NCBI GenBank assembly: GCA_002749285.1
Contig: PDPR01000012.1
Coordinates: 89,690-153,689, forward strand
Origin: Maribacter sp.
GTDB taxonomy: Bacteria; Bacteroidota; Bacteroidia; Flavobacteriales; Flavobacteriaceae
Reading direction: 5' to 3'
DNA: 64,000 bases
Part shown: positions 26,396 to 35,601 of the stretch, one piece after another
How positions within the stretch are numbered: the stretch's first letter is position 1
Layout of the letters: each line of letters begins with the position of its first letter
Notes under the pieces: generated by a model
Told to the model about the DNA's origin: nothing
What the model saw: only the letters and a program-made list of their open reading frames with translations
Database searches by the model: none
Translations under genes and position numbers: made by a program

Positions 26396-27317
26396 AACCC
26401 GTTGCGCATTATGATTTGATATAAAAAAGTTGTTCGTCTTACTGATGGCCAGTAATTTGTTTTAGCCATAAAACATTAATGATGAACAACTTTTACCCTA
26501 TCAACGGCGTAAACCAAAGCCAAGTGACCTCGAACTGCTCAGTTTGGGCCTGACCGCGGAATTTCTAGGTATGGACAGTGAGAATGACCTGTCCAGAAAA
26601 CTTCCCGAGACCATATCCTTTAAAATAGAGCGTAGTGTTTACAATAAAAGAAGGCGCAGATTGGCCGGCCACCTCAATGCGATCCGATTAAGATTGGCTT
26701 CCTGTTTCAATGGATTCGAAGATTGCTTCGTGGTCGACAGCATGCCCTTGGGAATATGTAAGCTATCACGCAGTTCCCGTTCAAAAGTATGCAGGGAAAA
26801 TGCCTATTCGTCCCCGGACAAGGGATATTGTGCTGCGCAAGGCTCACACTATTACGGTTACAAGCTGCATGCGGTCTGTTCCGTCAACGGTGTTTTTCAG
26901 AGTATGGATCTGGGCCCGGCATCCGTGCACGACATCAATTACCTCAAGGACATCAAAATGCAAATGAGCGACTGTACCGTTCTGGGTGACAAGGGCTATC
27001 TATCGGCAAGGTGGCAACTTGACCTGTCCGACACCTGTAACATTAAACCCGAAACACCCATGAGAACGAACCAAAAAGGGTATAGGCCACAGCCTTTCTC
27101 CTTAAGGAAGTGCAGGAAACGGATAGAGACCCTGTTCTCTCAACTATGCGACCAGTTCATGATAGGAAGGAACTACGCCAAGACCTTCGAAGGGTCTAAA
27201 ACAAGGATAATAGCAAAAGTGACCGCATTGACAACGGTTCAGTATATCAATAGGTTTATATTCGGAAGGAACATCAACAACATTAAAATCAGCATTGTTT
27301 AAAATGCACTACGGGTA
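26396..27317 (+). mobile_element. IS982-family insertion sequence, copy 1
   Basis: About 922 bp bounded by AACCCGTTGCGCATTAT on the left and ATGCACTACGGGT on the right, imperfect inverted repeats. The subterminal left 90 nt are clearly related to, but not identical with, the element at 63902. It carries one damaged transposase gene. I cannot see a clear target duplication. Confidence 0.85.
26479..27302 (+). pseudogene. IS982 transposase, N-terminally damaged
   Basis: The frame from about 26485 to 27302 encodes KPSDLELLSLGLTAEF, the catalytic D in CFVVDSMP, D in TVLGDKGYL and E in RIETLFSQL, the IS982 DDE triad. The natural start (MMNNF at 26479) is in another frame that stops at 26553, and roughly 30 N-terminal residues of a normal IS982 transposase seem missing between ATGAACAACTT and the conserved part. 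The first in-frame start is a TTG at 26544. Probably inactive, unless slippage restores the frame. Confidence 0.75.
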
Positions 27318-27548
27318 ACATATTTTTGATAATAGGTTGAATAGAATAAAACTGGAAGGGTCATCATTCCCAAAAGAAATTCAGTAAAATAACTTGCCCA
27401 TGGTAACAATGGCCAAGCAGTTCGCTTTTCATTTAATACAGGATTTTTTCGGATGAACTAAGACAAGAACTTTCAGCTATAAAAAATGGATCATTATAAA
27501 CAATCAACCAAAAAAAGCTTTTACAAATATTTGTAGGGTTCCGGGAAA

Positions 27549-28259
27549 TTACTCCTCCATGGTATGGTACACGTTCTGTACATCATCGTCCTCTTCTATC
27601 TTTTCCAGTAATTTCTCAACATCGGCGATTTCCTCCGTACCAAGTTTTTTGGTCACTTGTGGAATACGTTCAAATCCAGAGGATAGTATCTCTATTCCCT
27701 TGTGCTCCAATTCTTTTTGGATGGCCCCGAAATTTTCAAAAGGGGCGTAGATCAAAATACCGTCATCGTCGACAAAAACCTCTTCTGCCCCGAAATCGAT
27801 CATTTCAAGTTCCAGTTCCTCAGGGTCTATCCCTTCTGCATTTATCCTGAAATTACAGGTGTGGTCGAACATGAACTCAACAGAGCCCGATGTACCCAGA
27901 CTACCATTGCATTTATTGAAATAACTGCGGATGTTCGCCACGGTCCTTGTATTGTTGTCCGTTGCCGTTTCGATCAATATAGCGATGCCATGTGGGGCGT
28001 AGCCCTCGAAAAGTACTTCCTTATAATTGCCCAGACTTTTATCCGTGGCCCTTTTTATGGCCCTTTCGATATTGTCCTTGGGCATGTTCACGGATTTGGC
28101 ATTCTGTATAACCGCCCTAAGCCTTGAATTGGAATCAGGATCGGGACCACCCTCCTTTACGGCCATGACAATGTCTTTCCCAATACGTGTGAACGCCTTG
28201 GACATCGCCGACCATCGTTTCATCTTACGTGCCTTCCTGAATTCAAAAGCTCTTCCCAT
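27549..28259 (-). CDS. YebC/PmpR-family protein (TACO1-like)
   Basis: 236 residues. N-terminal MGRAFEFRKARKMKRWSAMS and KAFTRIGKDIVMAVKEGGPDP, then PKDNIERAIKRAT and the acidic C-terminal domain with EEDDDVQNVYHTMEE: the complete YebC family. Members act as transcriptional regulators or, as shown more recently for the family, help ribosomes past poly-proline stalls. Monocistronic; 165 nt separate it from the epimerase gene and 231 nt from the IS982 end. Confidence 0.93.
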   Translation of the reverse strand: MGRAFEFRKARKMKRWSAMSKAFTRIGKDIVMAVKEGGPDPDSNSRLRAVIQNAKSVNMPKDNIERAIKRATDKSLGNYKEVLFEGYAPHGIAILIETATDNNTRTVANIRSYFNKCNGSLGTSGSVEFMFDHTCNFRINAEGIDPEELELEMIDFGAEEVFVDDDGILIYAPFENFGAIQKELEHKGIEILSSGFERIPQVTKKLGTEEIADVEKLLEKIEEDDDVQNVYHTMEE

Positions 28260-28424
28260 AATTTGTGGTGTATATTGATTAATACGGTTGTAAATTTAAT
28301 AAAATTCACAAAGTAATGGAATATAAAGCAATCCAAGAATAATATGTCCATCCTGGACTCTTCGGTAGTGTCATCAGGAAATATGGGTTTAAGGGTTGTG
28401 GAACCTTGTGCCGACAGTACCAGA

Positions 28425-29252
28425 TCATACCGGAATATGGTGGTCTATGATTTCTTGGCAAGTGGTTTGTAGGTTCTTGGGAAGTTTGTTGGTCTTGGAA
28501 AGAACAGCAAGGTAACGATTGTCATTGGTCGTGTAGACCCTTTTGAAAATGGGATTGAATTTGCCTATGCGTTCCACGACGTCCTTGATGAAATCCTCAT
28601 GGTGTACCAGGTCCTTGCTTCCTAAATGATAAATGCCACTTTTGTCCTGGTTGATCAAATAATGGATCTGTTGGGTCAATTTATCATCATGGGTAACATT
28701 AATGATCAAATTCGGAAAGACCTCAATGGGCTCGTTGCCCCGGATAAGCTTCTTTATTTCCTTTATACGGGGTGATGGGTTCCCAAAGACCATGGGAACC
28801 CTAAGGATTGCCATTTTTTCGCTTGGCAGGCGCATCACCATATTCTCGATTTTAATCTTGAGCCTACCGTAAATACTTTCCGAAAGTGTTTTGTCATTTT
28901 CGTAGGAAGGGTATTTGCTGTAGGCGTCAAATACATTGGCCGATGATATAAAGATCAATTTACAGCTGTTCCCGGCAACATATTCCACTAAATGCCGGTG
29001 TGCCTGTATTTGGGAGGCGAAGTTTCCACGTACGGCGGAAATGATGATTTGTGGGCGTATCTTTTCCAAGATCGGGAAAATATCATCGGTCCGTAGGTCG
29101 TATTTGACAAATTGCCGGTTGCCCTCAAACGGCCTTCTGGCAGAATTATAGGTTCCGTAAGTGTCAAAATATGGGCACAGCTCACGGTAAATGGCGTTGC
29201 CTATAAAACCACTTGCACCCAATATCAATATTTTTTTCCCTCCCTCTATCAT
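28425..29252 (-). CDS. NAD(P)-dependent sugar epimerase/reductase (RmlD-like)
   Basis: Short-chain dehydrogenase of the extended type, 275 residues from the Met at 29252. Rossmann motif ILILGASGFIGNAIY at the N-terminus, then FISSANVFD and the catalytic YGRLK (YxxxK), then RVPMVFGNPSP and IYHLGSKDLVHHEDF as in RmlD/dTDP-4-dehydrorhamnose reductases and related enzymes. The frame extends upstream to 29390, but those 46 residues overlap gcvT and are not family-like. It is 34 nt downstream of gcvT. The sugar substrate is not deducible. Confidence 0.85.
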   Translation of the reverse strand: MIEGGKKILILGASGFIGNAIYRELCPYFDTYGTYNSARRPFEGNRQFVKYDLRTDDIFPILEKIRPQIIISAVRGNFASQIQAHRHLVEYVAGNSCKLIFISSANVFDAYSKYPSYENDKTLSESIYGRLKIKIENMVMRLPSEKMAILRVPMVFGNPSPRIKEIKKLIRGNEPIEVFPNLIINVTHDDKLTQQIHYLINQDKSGIYHLGSKDLVHHEDFIKDVVERIGKFNPIFKRVYTTNDNRYLAVLSKTNKLPKNLQTTCQEIIDHHIPV

Positions 29253-29286
29253 CAAACAACATTGATTACTTGGGTTGCTAATACAC

Positions 29287-30372
29287 CTAGCCTTTATAAA
29301 AAGGCAGCTTGACCACCGTGGCCGGTACGGCGTTTTTTCGTATTTGTATATTGATCTTGCTGTCCACTTTGGAAAATATGACAGGTACATAACCCATTCC
29401 GATTCCTTTTCCCAAAGAAGGGGACATGGTTCCCGATGTTACCACACCTATGGTTTTCCCATGGCTATCGACGATGTCATACCCTTGGCGGGGAATGCCA
29501 CGTCCATCCAATTCAAAGCCAACAAGTTTTCTATTGGGGCCATGCGCTTTTTCCTTTGCCAATGCCTCACTGTTCACAAAATCCTTGGAGAATTTGGTGA
29601 TCCAGCCCAAGTTTGCCTCAAAAGGCGAGGTTTCATCGGAAATATCATTTCCGTATAGGCAATAGCCCATCTCCAACCTAAGTGTATCCCTTGCGGCCAG
29701 GCCTATGGGTTTGATACCAAAATCTGCCCCGGCCTCAAAAACCCTGTCCCACACTTGTTTTACCTCGCTGTTCTTGCAATAGATCTCAAATCCGCCAGAA
29801 CCCGTATATCCCGTTGCTGAGATTATCACGTTGTCAATACCCGCAAAATCGGCGACTACAAAATTATAGAATTTGATATTGCTTAAATCTACAGAAGTTA
29901 GGCCCTGCATTGCTTCCACGGCCTTTGGTCCCTGAATGGCCAAAAGGGAGTAATCTGCTGAAAGGTCCTTCATTTCGGCATTGAAGGTTTCGTTGTATTT
30001 TGAGATATGGTTCCAATCCTTTTCTATATTCGATGCATTGACTACCAAAAGGAAACTCTCCCCCTTGACCCTGTAAACAATCAAATCATCAACGATACCG
30101 CCATTTTCATTGGGAAGACAGCTGTATTGGGCTTTGCCGATACTAAGCTTCGATGCATCGTTTGAACTTACTTTCTGTATTAAGTCCAGCGCATTCGGGC
30201 CTTCGATCAAAAACTCCCCCATATGGGAAACATCGAAAACACCGACCCTGTTTCTAACGGTTTCGTGCTCGGCGGTTACCCCTTCGTAGGAAACGGGCAT
30301 GTTATATCCTGCAAAAGGCACCATTTTGGCACCTAGGGCTTCGTGGGTCTTGGTAAGGGCTGTATCTTTCAT
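29287..30372 (-). CDS. gcvT: aminomethyltransferase (glycine cleavage T protein)
   Basis: Transfers the aminomethyl carbon of glycine to tetrahydrofolate. 361 residues. [31 protein letters not shown] and [15 protein letters not shown] are T-protein signatures, followed by [20 protein letters not shown]. Complete and of normal length. The other gcv genes are not adjacent. A TAGCTTTG box lies 20 nt upstream of the start. Confidence 0.96.
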   Translation of the reverse strand: MKDTALTKTHEALGAKMVPFAGYNMPVSYEGVTAEHETVRNRVGVFDVSHMGEFLIEGPNALDLIQKVSSNDASKLSIGKAQYSCLPNENGGIVDDLIVYRVKGESFLLVVNASNIEKDWNHISKYNETFNAEMKDLSADYSLLAIQGPKAVEAMQGLTSVDLSNIKFYNFVVADFAGIDNVIISATGYTGSGGFEIYCKNSEVKQVWDRVFEAGADFGIKPIGLAARDTLRLEMGYCLYGNDISDETSPFEANLGWITKFSKDFVNSEALAKEKAHGPNRKLVGFELDGRGIPRQGYDIVDSHGKTIGVVTSGTMSPSLGKGIGMGYVPVIFSKVDSKINIQIRKNAVPATVVKLPFYKG

Positions 30373-30392
30373 ACTTGACTTGTTTAGTGTGG

Positions 30393-30400
30393 CAAAGCTA
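30393..30400 (-). promoter_or_regulatory. -7 box of gcvT
   Basis: TAGCTTTG on the minus strand matches TAnnTTTG, 20 nt from the start codon; -33 region is only TTT. No glycine riboswitch was recognised in the very short leader. Confidence 0.5.
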
Positions 30401-30562
30401 TTGAATAATTCAGGGATAGAAAAGGGGTTGCTTTCTATTTGCCAAAAAGGTAATGCTTTATTCTATGGTTACAGCTATAAAGGGACTGCTTGTTATGGTG
30501 TGTCCTCGTTTGTTGGGAACCGGCAAACCAAAAGACTGGCATTATCGAATACAGGATTGTTG

Positions 30563-30596
30563 TAAAAAAAGCCCCTTAATTGTGTTAAGGGGCTTT
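30563..30596 (-). terminator. terminator of the thrABC operon
   Basis: 12-bp perfect stem (30568-30579 with 30585-30596), 5-nt loop, followed in the minus direction by a T-run, just after thrC. Confidence 0.85.
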
Positions 30597-30611
30597 CTCC
30601 CCCCCCGTGTT

Positions 30612-31910
30612 TTATAGAGACTTTATCAGATAGTTCCCCAGTTCTTCATACCTACTTATTTTGATGGATATTTTTTCCTTGCCCATTACTTTTTTAATTT
30701 GGGCGGGAAGCCCCAAGGTGCGGCCTATGGTTTCCTCAACAACATCCAGGAACTTTACGGGATGTGCGGTTTCCAGAAAGACCCCGTAGGCTTTGGGGTG
30801 GTCTTTTAGATATTTTTTGGCCCCTAGGTAACCTACGGCCCCATGTGGATCCGCAATGTACCGGGAGGTTTTGTGGATGTGCAACATAGCTTTCCTGGTC
30901 TCCTCGTCGGTGAAGGGGAAAGCGCTTAGGTTTTTTTTCAGCATCCCAAAATCATCGCCATGCAAATGTCGGATACGGATAAAGTTGCTGGGGTCACCTA
31001 CATCCATGGCATTGGAAATGGTAGCCGATGAGGGTTTGGGATTGTATTCCCCGGTTGCCATAAATTCAGGAACCGTATCGTTCACATTGGTGGCCGCTAC
31101 AAAATGCTTTATGGGCATGCCCAACCGTTGGGCGACCATACCCGCACAAACATTTCCGAAATTGCCGCTAGGTACCGAGAACACTAGTTCCTTGCCCTTT
31201 GCCTTGAGTTGTTTATAGGCAAAAAGGAAGTAAAAGAGCTGGGGTAGCCAGCGGGCCACATTGATCGAATTTGCCGAGGTCAGTTGCATTTTCTGCAAAA
31301 GGGTGTCATCCAAAAAAGCTGTTTTCACCATTTTTTGGCAATCATCAAAAGTGCCATCGACCTTTAAGGCGGTAATGTTCCGGCCTAGGGTGGTCAACTG
31401 TCTTTCCTGAATGTCACTGACCTTGCCATTGGGGTAGAGAATGACTACCTGTACGCCATCGACCCCAAGGAAACCATTGGCGACAGCTCCTCCGGTATCC
31501 CCGGAAGTGGCTACCAATACGGTAACCCCTTCACTTGTGCTTCCAGAGAAATAACCTAGGCACTGGGCCATAAAACGGGCGCCCACATCCTTAAAGGCCA
31601 TTGTTGGTCCATGAAAAAGCTCCAATACGGCAATATTTTCCTCTATCTCTACTATGGGGAAATCAAAGTCCAGGACATTCTTGATGATTTTCCGGAGTTC
31701 GTTATCGGGAATATCCCCACTTACAAATTGGTGTATGGCCGTAAAGGCTATTTCCTCATTGGATAATGTTTCGATATCCCTGAAAAAACTTTGTGGCAAA
31801 GGTGTGATGTTTTCGGGGAAATACAATCCCTTGTCGGGTGCGATCCCTTTGATCACGGCATCTTTGAATGAAACATTCGGGGCTTTTCTGTTTAGGCTGT
31901 AAAAATTCAT
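30612..31910 (-). CDS. thrC: threonine synthase
   Basis: PLP enzyme, last step of threonine synthesis from homoserine phosphate. 432 residues starting MNFYSLNRKAPNVSFKDAV; the PLP lysine lies in GPTMAFKDVGARF and the phosphate-binding loop in LVATSGDTGGAVANGF; SVPSGNFGNVCAGM follows. All catalytic parts are present. It is the last gene of thrABC, 52 nt after thrB, and is followed at once by a terminator. Confidence 0.97.
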   Translation of the reverse strand: MNFYSLNRKAPNVSFKDAVIKGIAPDKGLYFPENITPLPQSFFRDIETLSNEEIAFTAIHQFVSGDIPDNELRKIIKNVLDFDFPIVEIEENIAVLELFHGPTMAFKDVGARFMAQCLGYFSGSTSEGVTVLVATSGDTGGAVANGFLGVDGVQVVILYPNGKVSDIQERQLTTLGRNITALKVDGTFDDCQKMVKTAFLDDTLLQKMQLTSANSINVARWLPQLFYFLFAYKQLKAKGKELVFSVPSGNFGNVCAGMVAQRLGMPIKHFVAATNVNDTVPEFMATGEYNPKPSSATISNAMDVGDPSNFIRIRHLHGDDFGMLKKNLSAFPFTDEETRKAMLHIHKTSRYIADPHGAVGYLGAKKYLKDHPKAYGVFLETAHPVKFLDVVEETIGRTLGLPAQIKKVMGKEKISIKISRYEELGNYLIKSL

Positions 31911-31962
31911 GGTTTCAGTGGAGAAGGTTCCTTATACTATTAGGAACAAATTTATATTTTTT

Positions 31963-32886
31963 CTATTTGATTTTCCTTATTCCCTCGGTATTGATCTTGG
32001 AGATATGCACATCATGGTCGATCCCGATTTCTTGGTATACACCTTGCATCGCCTGGGCTACTTTTTTGGCAGTGGCTCTACCCCGGCTAAAGGCGAAAAT
32101 CGATGGGCCCGAACCTGAAATGCCGCACCCCAACGCTCCTGATGCCAAGGACTCCTTCTTTACTTCATCGAATCCAGGGATTAGAATGGAGCGAATGGGC
32201 TCCACTATATGGTCGACCAATGATCGGCCGATCAAACCATAATCCTCGGTGAACAGGCCTGCTATCAATCCGCCTAAATTGCCCCATTGTTTAATGCCCT
32301 CTTTCAAGGGGATGTTGGTTTTTAGTATTTTCCTTGAATCAGAGGTCTTGATCTCTATCTGTGGGTGGATTACCGTGGCAAACAATTCTGTCGGACAGTT
32401 GATGGGGACAATATCCAAGGGTTCGTAACTGCGTACCAGTATGAATCCGCCAAATAGGGCAGGGGCCACATTGTCCGCATGGGCCACCCCACTGGCCAAT
32501 CGTTCGCCTTCCATTGAGAATTCGACCAATTTGGAAGGGGTGAACGGCCTTCCCAGTAATTCGTTCATGGCCCATACGGCTCCTGTCGAACTTGCGGCAC
32601 TACTTCCTATGCCGCTTCCCGCCTTGATCTTCTTATAGATTTCTATTTCAAAACCTCCCTCGTAATCACTTTCCGCCAATAAGGCCAACCCTGAGACGCC
32701 GGCCACATTCCTGTCGGTTTCCATGGGAAGCTCCTGACCCTCCAGTTTTGTGATTTGGATTCCTTTCTTAGGGGTTTTCCGAATGACCATCTCGTCACCA
32801 ACCGAGTCCAATGCGGCTCCAAGCACATCGAATCCGCAGGATATATTGGCAATGGTGGCCGGACAGAATACTTTTAACTCTTCCAT
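31963..32886 (-). CDS. thrB: homoserine kinase
   Basis: GHMP-superfamily kinase, 307 residues, phosphorylating homoserine. The GHMP motif is KAGSGIGSSAASSTGAVWA (about residues 87-105), the N-terminal CPATIANISCGFDVLGAALD is typical, and GCGISGSGPSIFAF is motif 3. Only 3 nt separate it from thrA. Identity certain. Confidence 0.97.
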   Translation of the reverse strand: MEELKVFCPATIANISCGFDVLGAALDSVGDEMVIRKTPKKGIQITKLEGQELPMETDRNVAGVSGLALLAESDYEGGFEIEIYKKIKAGSGIGSSAASSTGAVWAMNELLGRPFTPSKLVEFSMEGERLASGVAHADNVAPALFGGFILVRSYEPLDIVPINCPTELFATVIHPQIEIKTSDSRKILKTNIPLKEGIKQWGNLGGLIAGLFTEDYGLIGRSLVDHIVEPIRSILIPGFDEVKKESLASGALGCGISGSGPSIFAFSRGRATAKKVAQAMQGVYQEIGIDHDVHISKINTEGIRKIK

Positions 32887-32889
32887 AAT

Positions 32890-35334
32890 TTAAAAATTAC
32901 CGATTCTGATAATATCCGCAAAGATCCCTGATGCCGTTACGTCCGCACCGGCACCAGCCCCTTTGATGATCATAGGTTGATCGGGGTAGCGTTCGGTAAA
33001 GAACAATATGATATTATCGCTGCCCTCAAGATTGTAAAAATCGTGTCCCTTGGGAATTTCCTGTAATCCCACGCTTGCCTTGCCGTTTTCGAATTGGGCA
33101 ACATATTTTAATTTACTGTCATTCGCCACTGCTTTTTTGTACAATTCCTGGAAAGAGGGTTCATTCTTGGTCAAGGTGGCGAAGAAATCCTCGTTGTTGT
33201 TCGTGTCCAGACTTTCTTGGGGCAGGAATGGATTGTTTTGGATATCATCGATTTCCAATTGGTTTCCACTCTCCCTCGCAAGTATGAGTATTTTACGCAT
33301 AACATCGATACCGCTTAGGTCTATTTTCGGGTCGGGTTCGGTATACCCTTCTTCTTGGGCCTGTTTTACCACATCGTGGAATGTGGTCTTGTCATTGAAA
33401 TTGTTGAAGACAAAATTTAGGCTGCCAGAAAGTACGGCTTGTATTTTTTGGACCTTGTCCCCAGAGGCGATGAGGTGCTTAAGGGTGTCAATGATCGGTA
33501 GTCCGGCGCCAACATTGGTCTCAAATAGGAAAGGGGCATTGTATTCCCTTGCTAATTGCTTAAGGTTTAGGTAGTTTGAGTAATTTGATGAACAAGCGAT
33601 CTTATTGCAGGTTACTACGGAAATGCTATTGCCCAGATAGGAACCGTAAGTGTCCGAAACTTCCCCACTGGCCGTATTGTCGACGAAAATACTATTGCGA
33701 TAATTCAATTTGTTCACTTTTTCGAAGAATCTGGCCTTGTCCGCTTTTTCGCCCTCGGCCAACAAACTTCCCCAGTTCTTCAGGGAAATCCCGTCCTCGT
33801 CGAAAACCATGGTTCTGGAATTGGATATGCCAATGACCCTAATATTCAGTTTAAGGTTTTCTTCCAGGTATTTTTTCTGTTGCCTTATTTGGTCCAGGAA
33901 TTTTCCACCGACATTACCAACGCCCATGACAAATAGGTTCAGTTGTTTTATGTTCTCTTCAAAGAATTCCTCATGAAGGGAATTCAAGGCCTTTTTCACA
34001 TCATCCTTGTCGATAACGGCTGAAATGTTCCGTTCAGAGGCACCTTGGGCGATTACCCTGATATTCACGTTGTTTTTTCCTAGGGTGCTGAACATTTTCC
34101 CACTTAGTCCCTGATGGCTTTTCATATTGTCTCCCACCAAGGCGATAATGGCGAGGTTCTTCTCGACCACTACGGGGTTTATCTTGCCTCTACTTATCTC
34201 ATATTCAAAGGCATCATTGACCACTTGTTCTGCCTGTATAATATCATCTGCCGAGATACCCACACAAATCGAATGCTCGGAAGAGGCTTGGGTAATAAGT
34301 ACAACGCTGATATTGGCCTGTGATAGTACCTCGAAAAATCGTTTTGATATTCCTGGTATACCTACCATTCCAGATCCTTCAAGGGACAATAGGGCTATGT
34401 TCCCTACATGGGTGATCCCGCGAACGGTCTTTCCTTTTTCATTTTTGTTCTTGGTAATGACAGTACCTTTATTATCAGGGTCAAAGGTGTTTTTTATTTG
34501 AATGGATATTCCTTTGGCCAGTACAGGTTGAATGGTCGGGGGGTACAATACCTTGGCCCCGAAATGCGATAGCTCCATGGCTTCCTGATAGGAGATATGT
34601 GGGATTGCCTTGGCCTGTCTCACCAATTTCGGATTTGCCGTGTACATACCACTTACATCGGTCCATATCTGTAATAATTTGGCATTCACGGCAGCTGCGA
34701 CTATGGCGGCCGTATAGTCCGATCCACCGCGACCCAAGGTGGTGGAGTCCCCATTTTCCGAAGAAGCGATAAAGCCGGCCATGACAACTGTCTTGTGCCT
34801 GTCTGTCGAAAAGAAACCCTGGCACAGTGTGTTGGTCAAACTGGAATCCACGATAGTCTTATTGTTCACCGTATTGGTCCTTATGATTTCACGACTATCC
34901 TTATGGATAACGTCCAGACCTTCCTCGGCAAAAAATTCGGCTATAATGTAAGAGGACAATAACTCCCCATAACTTACTATCTTGTCCGAAAGTTTTGGGG
35001 TTATCTCACCAATTAAAAAAGCCCCTTCCAAGAGGGTCTCCAAGGTGTTGAGTTCGCTTTTCACCTTACTCAGCACCTTGCTTTGGGAGGCAATGGGGAT
35101 AAGTTCCTTGATGGTTTCCAAGTGTCTCTTCTCGATCTCCCTTAAAAACGATCGATAGGTGTCATCCTGTAAAGCGGCAAGGTTGGCGGTATTCAATAGT
35201 AGGTCCGTTACACCACCTAGGGCCGATACCACTACGATATTCCTGTCACTTTCCGAGTTTGATACGATGTTCTTTACTAAGGTTATATTTTGGGCATTGG
35301 CTACCGAAGTGCCTCCGAATTTTAAAACTTTCAT
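32890..35334 (-). CDS. thrA: bifunctional aspartate kinase / homoserine dehydrogenase I
   Basis: 814-residue fusion. Residues 1-290 form the aspartokinase (MKVLKFGGTSVANAQN, then TTLGRGGSDYTAA), 300-450 two ACT domains that bind the feedback inhibitor (VGDNMKSHQGLSGKMFSTL), and 460-814 the homoserine dehydrogenase (LFVMGVGNVGGKFLDQI for NADP, GSLNFVFNNF and the EPDPKIDLSGIDVMRKILILAR segment, of which DLSGIDVMRK is catalytic). First structural gene of thrABC, behind a leader peptide and consensus promoter, so supply is probably tied to threonine and isoleucine levels. Confidence 0.97.
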   Translation of the reverse strand: MKVLKFGGTSVANAQNITLVKNIVSNSESDRNIVVVSALGGVTDLLLNTANLAALQDDTYRSFLREIEKRHLETIKELIPIASQSKVLSKVKSELNTLETLLEGAFLIGEITPKLSDKIVSYGELLSSYIIAEFFAEEGLDVIHKDSREIIRTNTVNNKTIVDSSLTNTLCQGFFSTDRHKTVVMAGFIASSENGDSTTLGRGGSDYTAAIVAAAVNAKLLQIWTDVSGMYTANPKLVRQAKAIPHISYQEAMELSHFGAKVLYPPTIQPVLAKGISIQIKNTFDPDNKGTVITKNKNEKGKTVRGITHVGNIALLSLEGSGMVGIPGISKRFFEVLSQANISVVLITQASSEHSICVGISADDIIQAEQVVNDAFEYEISRGKINPVVVEKNLAIIALVGDNMKSHQGLSGKMFSTLGKNNVNIRVIAQGASERNISAVIDKDDVKKALNSLHEEFFEENIKQLNLFVMGVGNVGGKFLDQIRQQKKYLEENLKLNIRVIGISNSRTMVFDEDGISLKNWGSLLAEGEKADKARFFEKVNKLNYRNSIFVDNTASGEVSDTYGSYLGNSISVVTCNKIACSSNYSNYLNLKQLAREYNAPFLFETNVGAGLPIIDTLKHLIASGDKVQKIQAVLSGSLNFVFNNFNDKTTFHDVVKQAQEEGYTEPDPKIDLSGIDVMRKILILARESGNQLEIDDIQNNPFLPQESLDTNNNEDFFATLTKNEPSFQELYKKAVANDSKLKYVAQFENGKASVGLQEIPKGHDFYNLEGSDNIILFFTERYPDQPMIIKGAGAGADVTASGIFADIIRIGNF

Positions 35335-35409
35335 TATGTGTATTGATTAACTGGTACTAAGGTTTTCTGGGCGATAAATCGCAAAAATGGATAGATGGTA
35401 TGTAGCACG

Positions 35410-35502
35410 TTACCCCAAAGGGGTCGTACGCAAAATGGTAGTATTGCGTCCATTGGCCAATGGAGTGAATAAGGTTGCTATGTTCAAAATGTTCAAAAGC
35501 AT
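35410..35502 (-). CDS. thr operon leader peptide (putative)
   Basis: A 30-residue frame starts about 10 nt after the predicted transcription start and ends 75 nt before thrA. Six of 30 residues are Thr and three Ile, grouped at the end: NTTILRTTPLG then stop. This is the make-up of an attenuation leader for the threonine branch (compare E. coli ThrL, Thr/Ile-rich). A C4/G4 hairpin (35411-35422 region) covers the last Thr codons and the stop, and a 14-nt palindrome CCATTGGCCAATGG lies mid-peptide. I see no U-run terminator, so the mechanism could be translational. Confidence 0.6.
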   Translation of the reverse strand: MLLNILNIATLFTPLANGRNTTILRTTPLG

Positions 35503-35518
35503 AGTTCGTTGTAAGGCT

Positions 35519-35549
35519 CAAAAGTAGTATTTTTGGGTTGCTAATCAAA
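35519..35549 (-). promoter_or_regulatory. thrABC promoter (TTTG-N19-TACTTTTG)
   Basis: On the minus strand TTTG (35546-35549), 19-nt spacer, TACTTTTG (35519-35526): exact consensus. Start predicted near 35512, leaving a leader of about 178 nt. Confidence 0.78.
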
Positions 35550-35601
35550 CGTTTCGATCGATTTTTACGGAATTGACAAAAATCACAAAAATTCCTACTG
35601 A

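Noticed and set aside
24000..27500. A defence island around the YafQ-type pair
   Set aside because: No restriction, CRISPR, CBASS, retron or Abi-type genes are seen; only a toxin-antitoxin pair, tiny unknown genes and IS material.
28425..29390. Longer start of the epimerase at 29390
   Set aside because: The extra 46 residues overlap gcvT and do not resemble the family; the Rossmann motif follows the Met at 29252.
35357..35548. A 63-residue frame across the thr leader
   Set aside because: It begins at a TTG inside the -33 box and overlaps the better-placed leader peptide in another frame.
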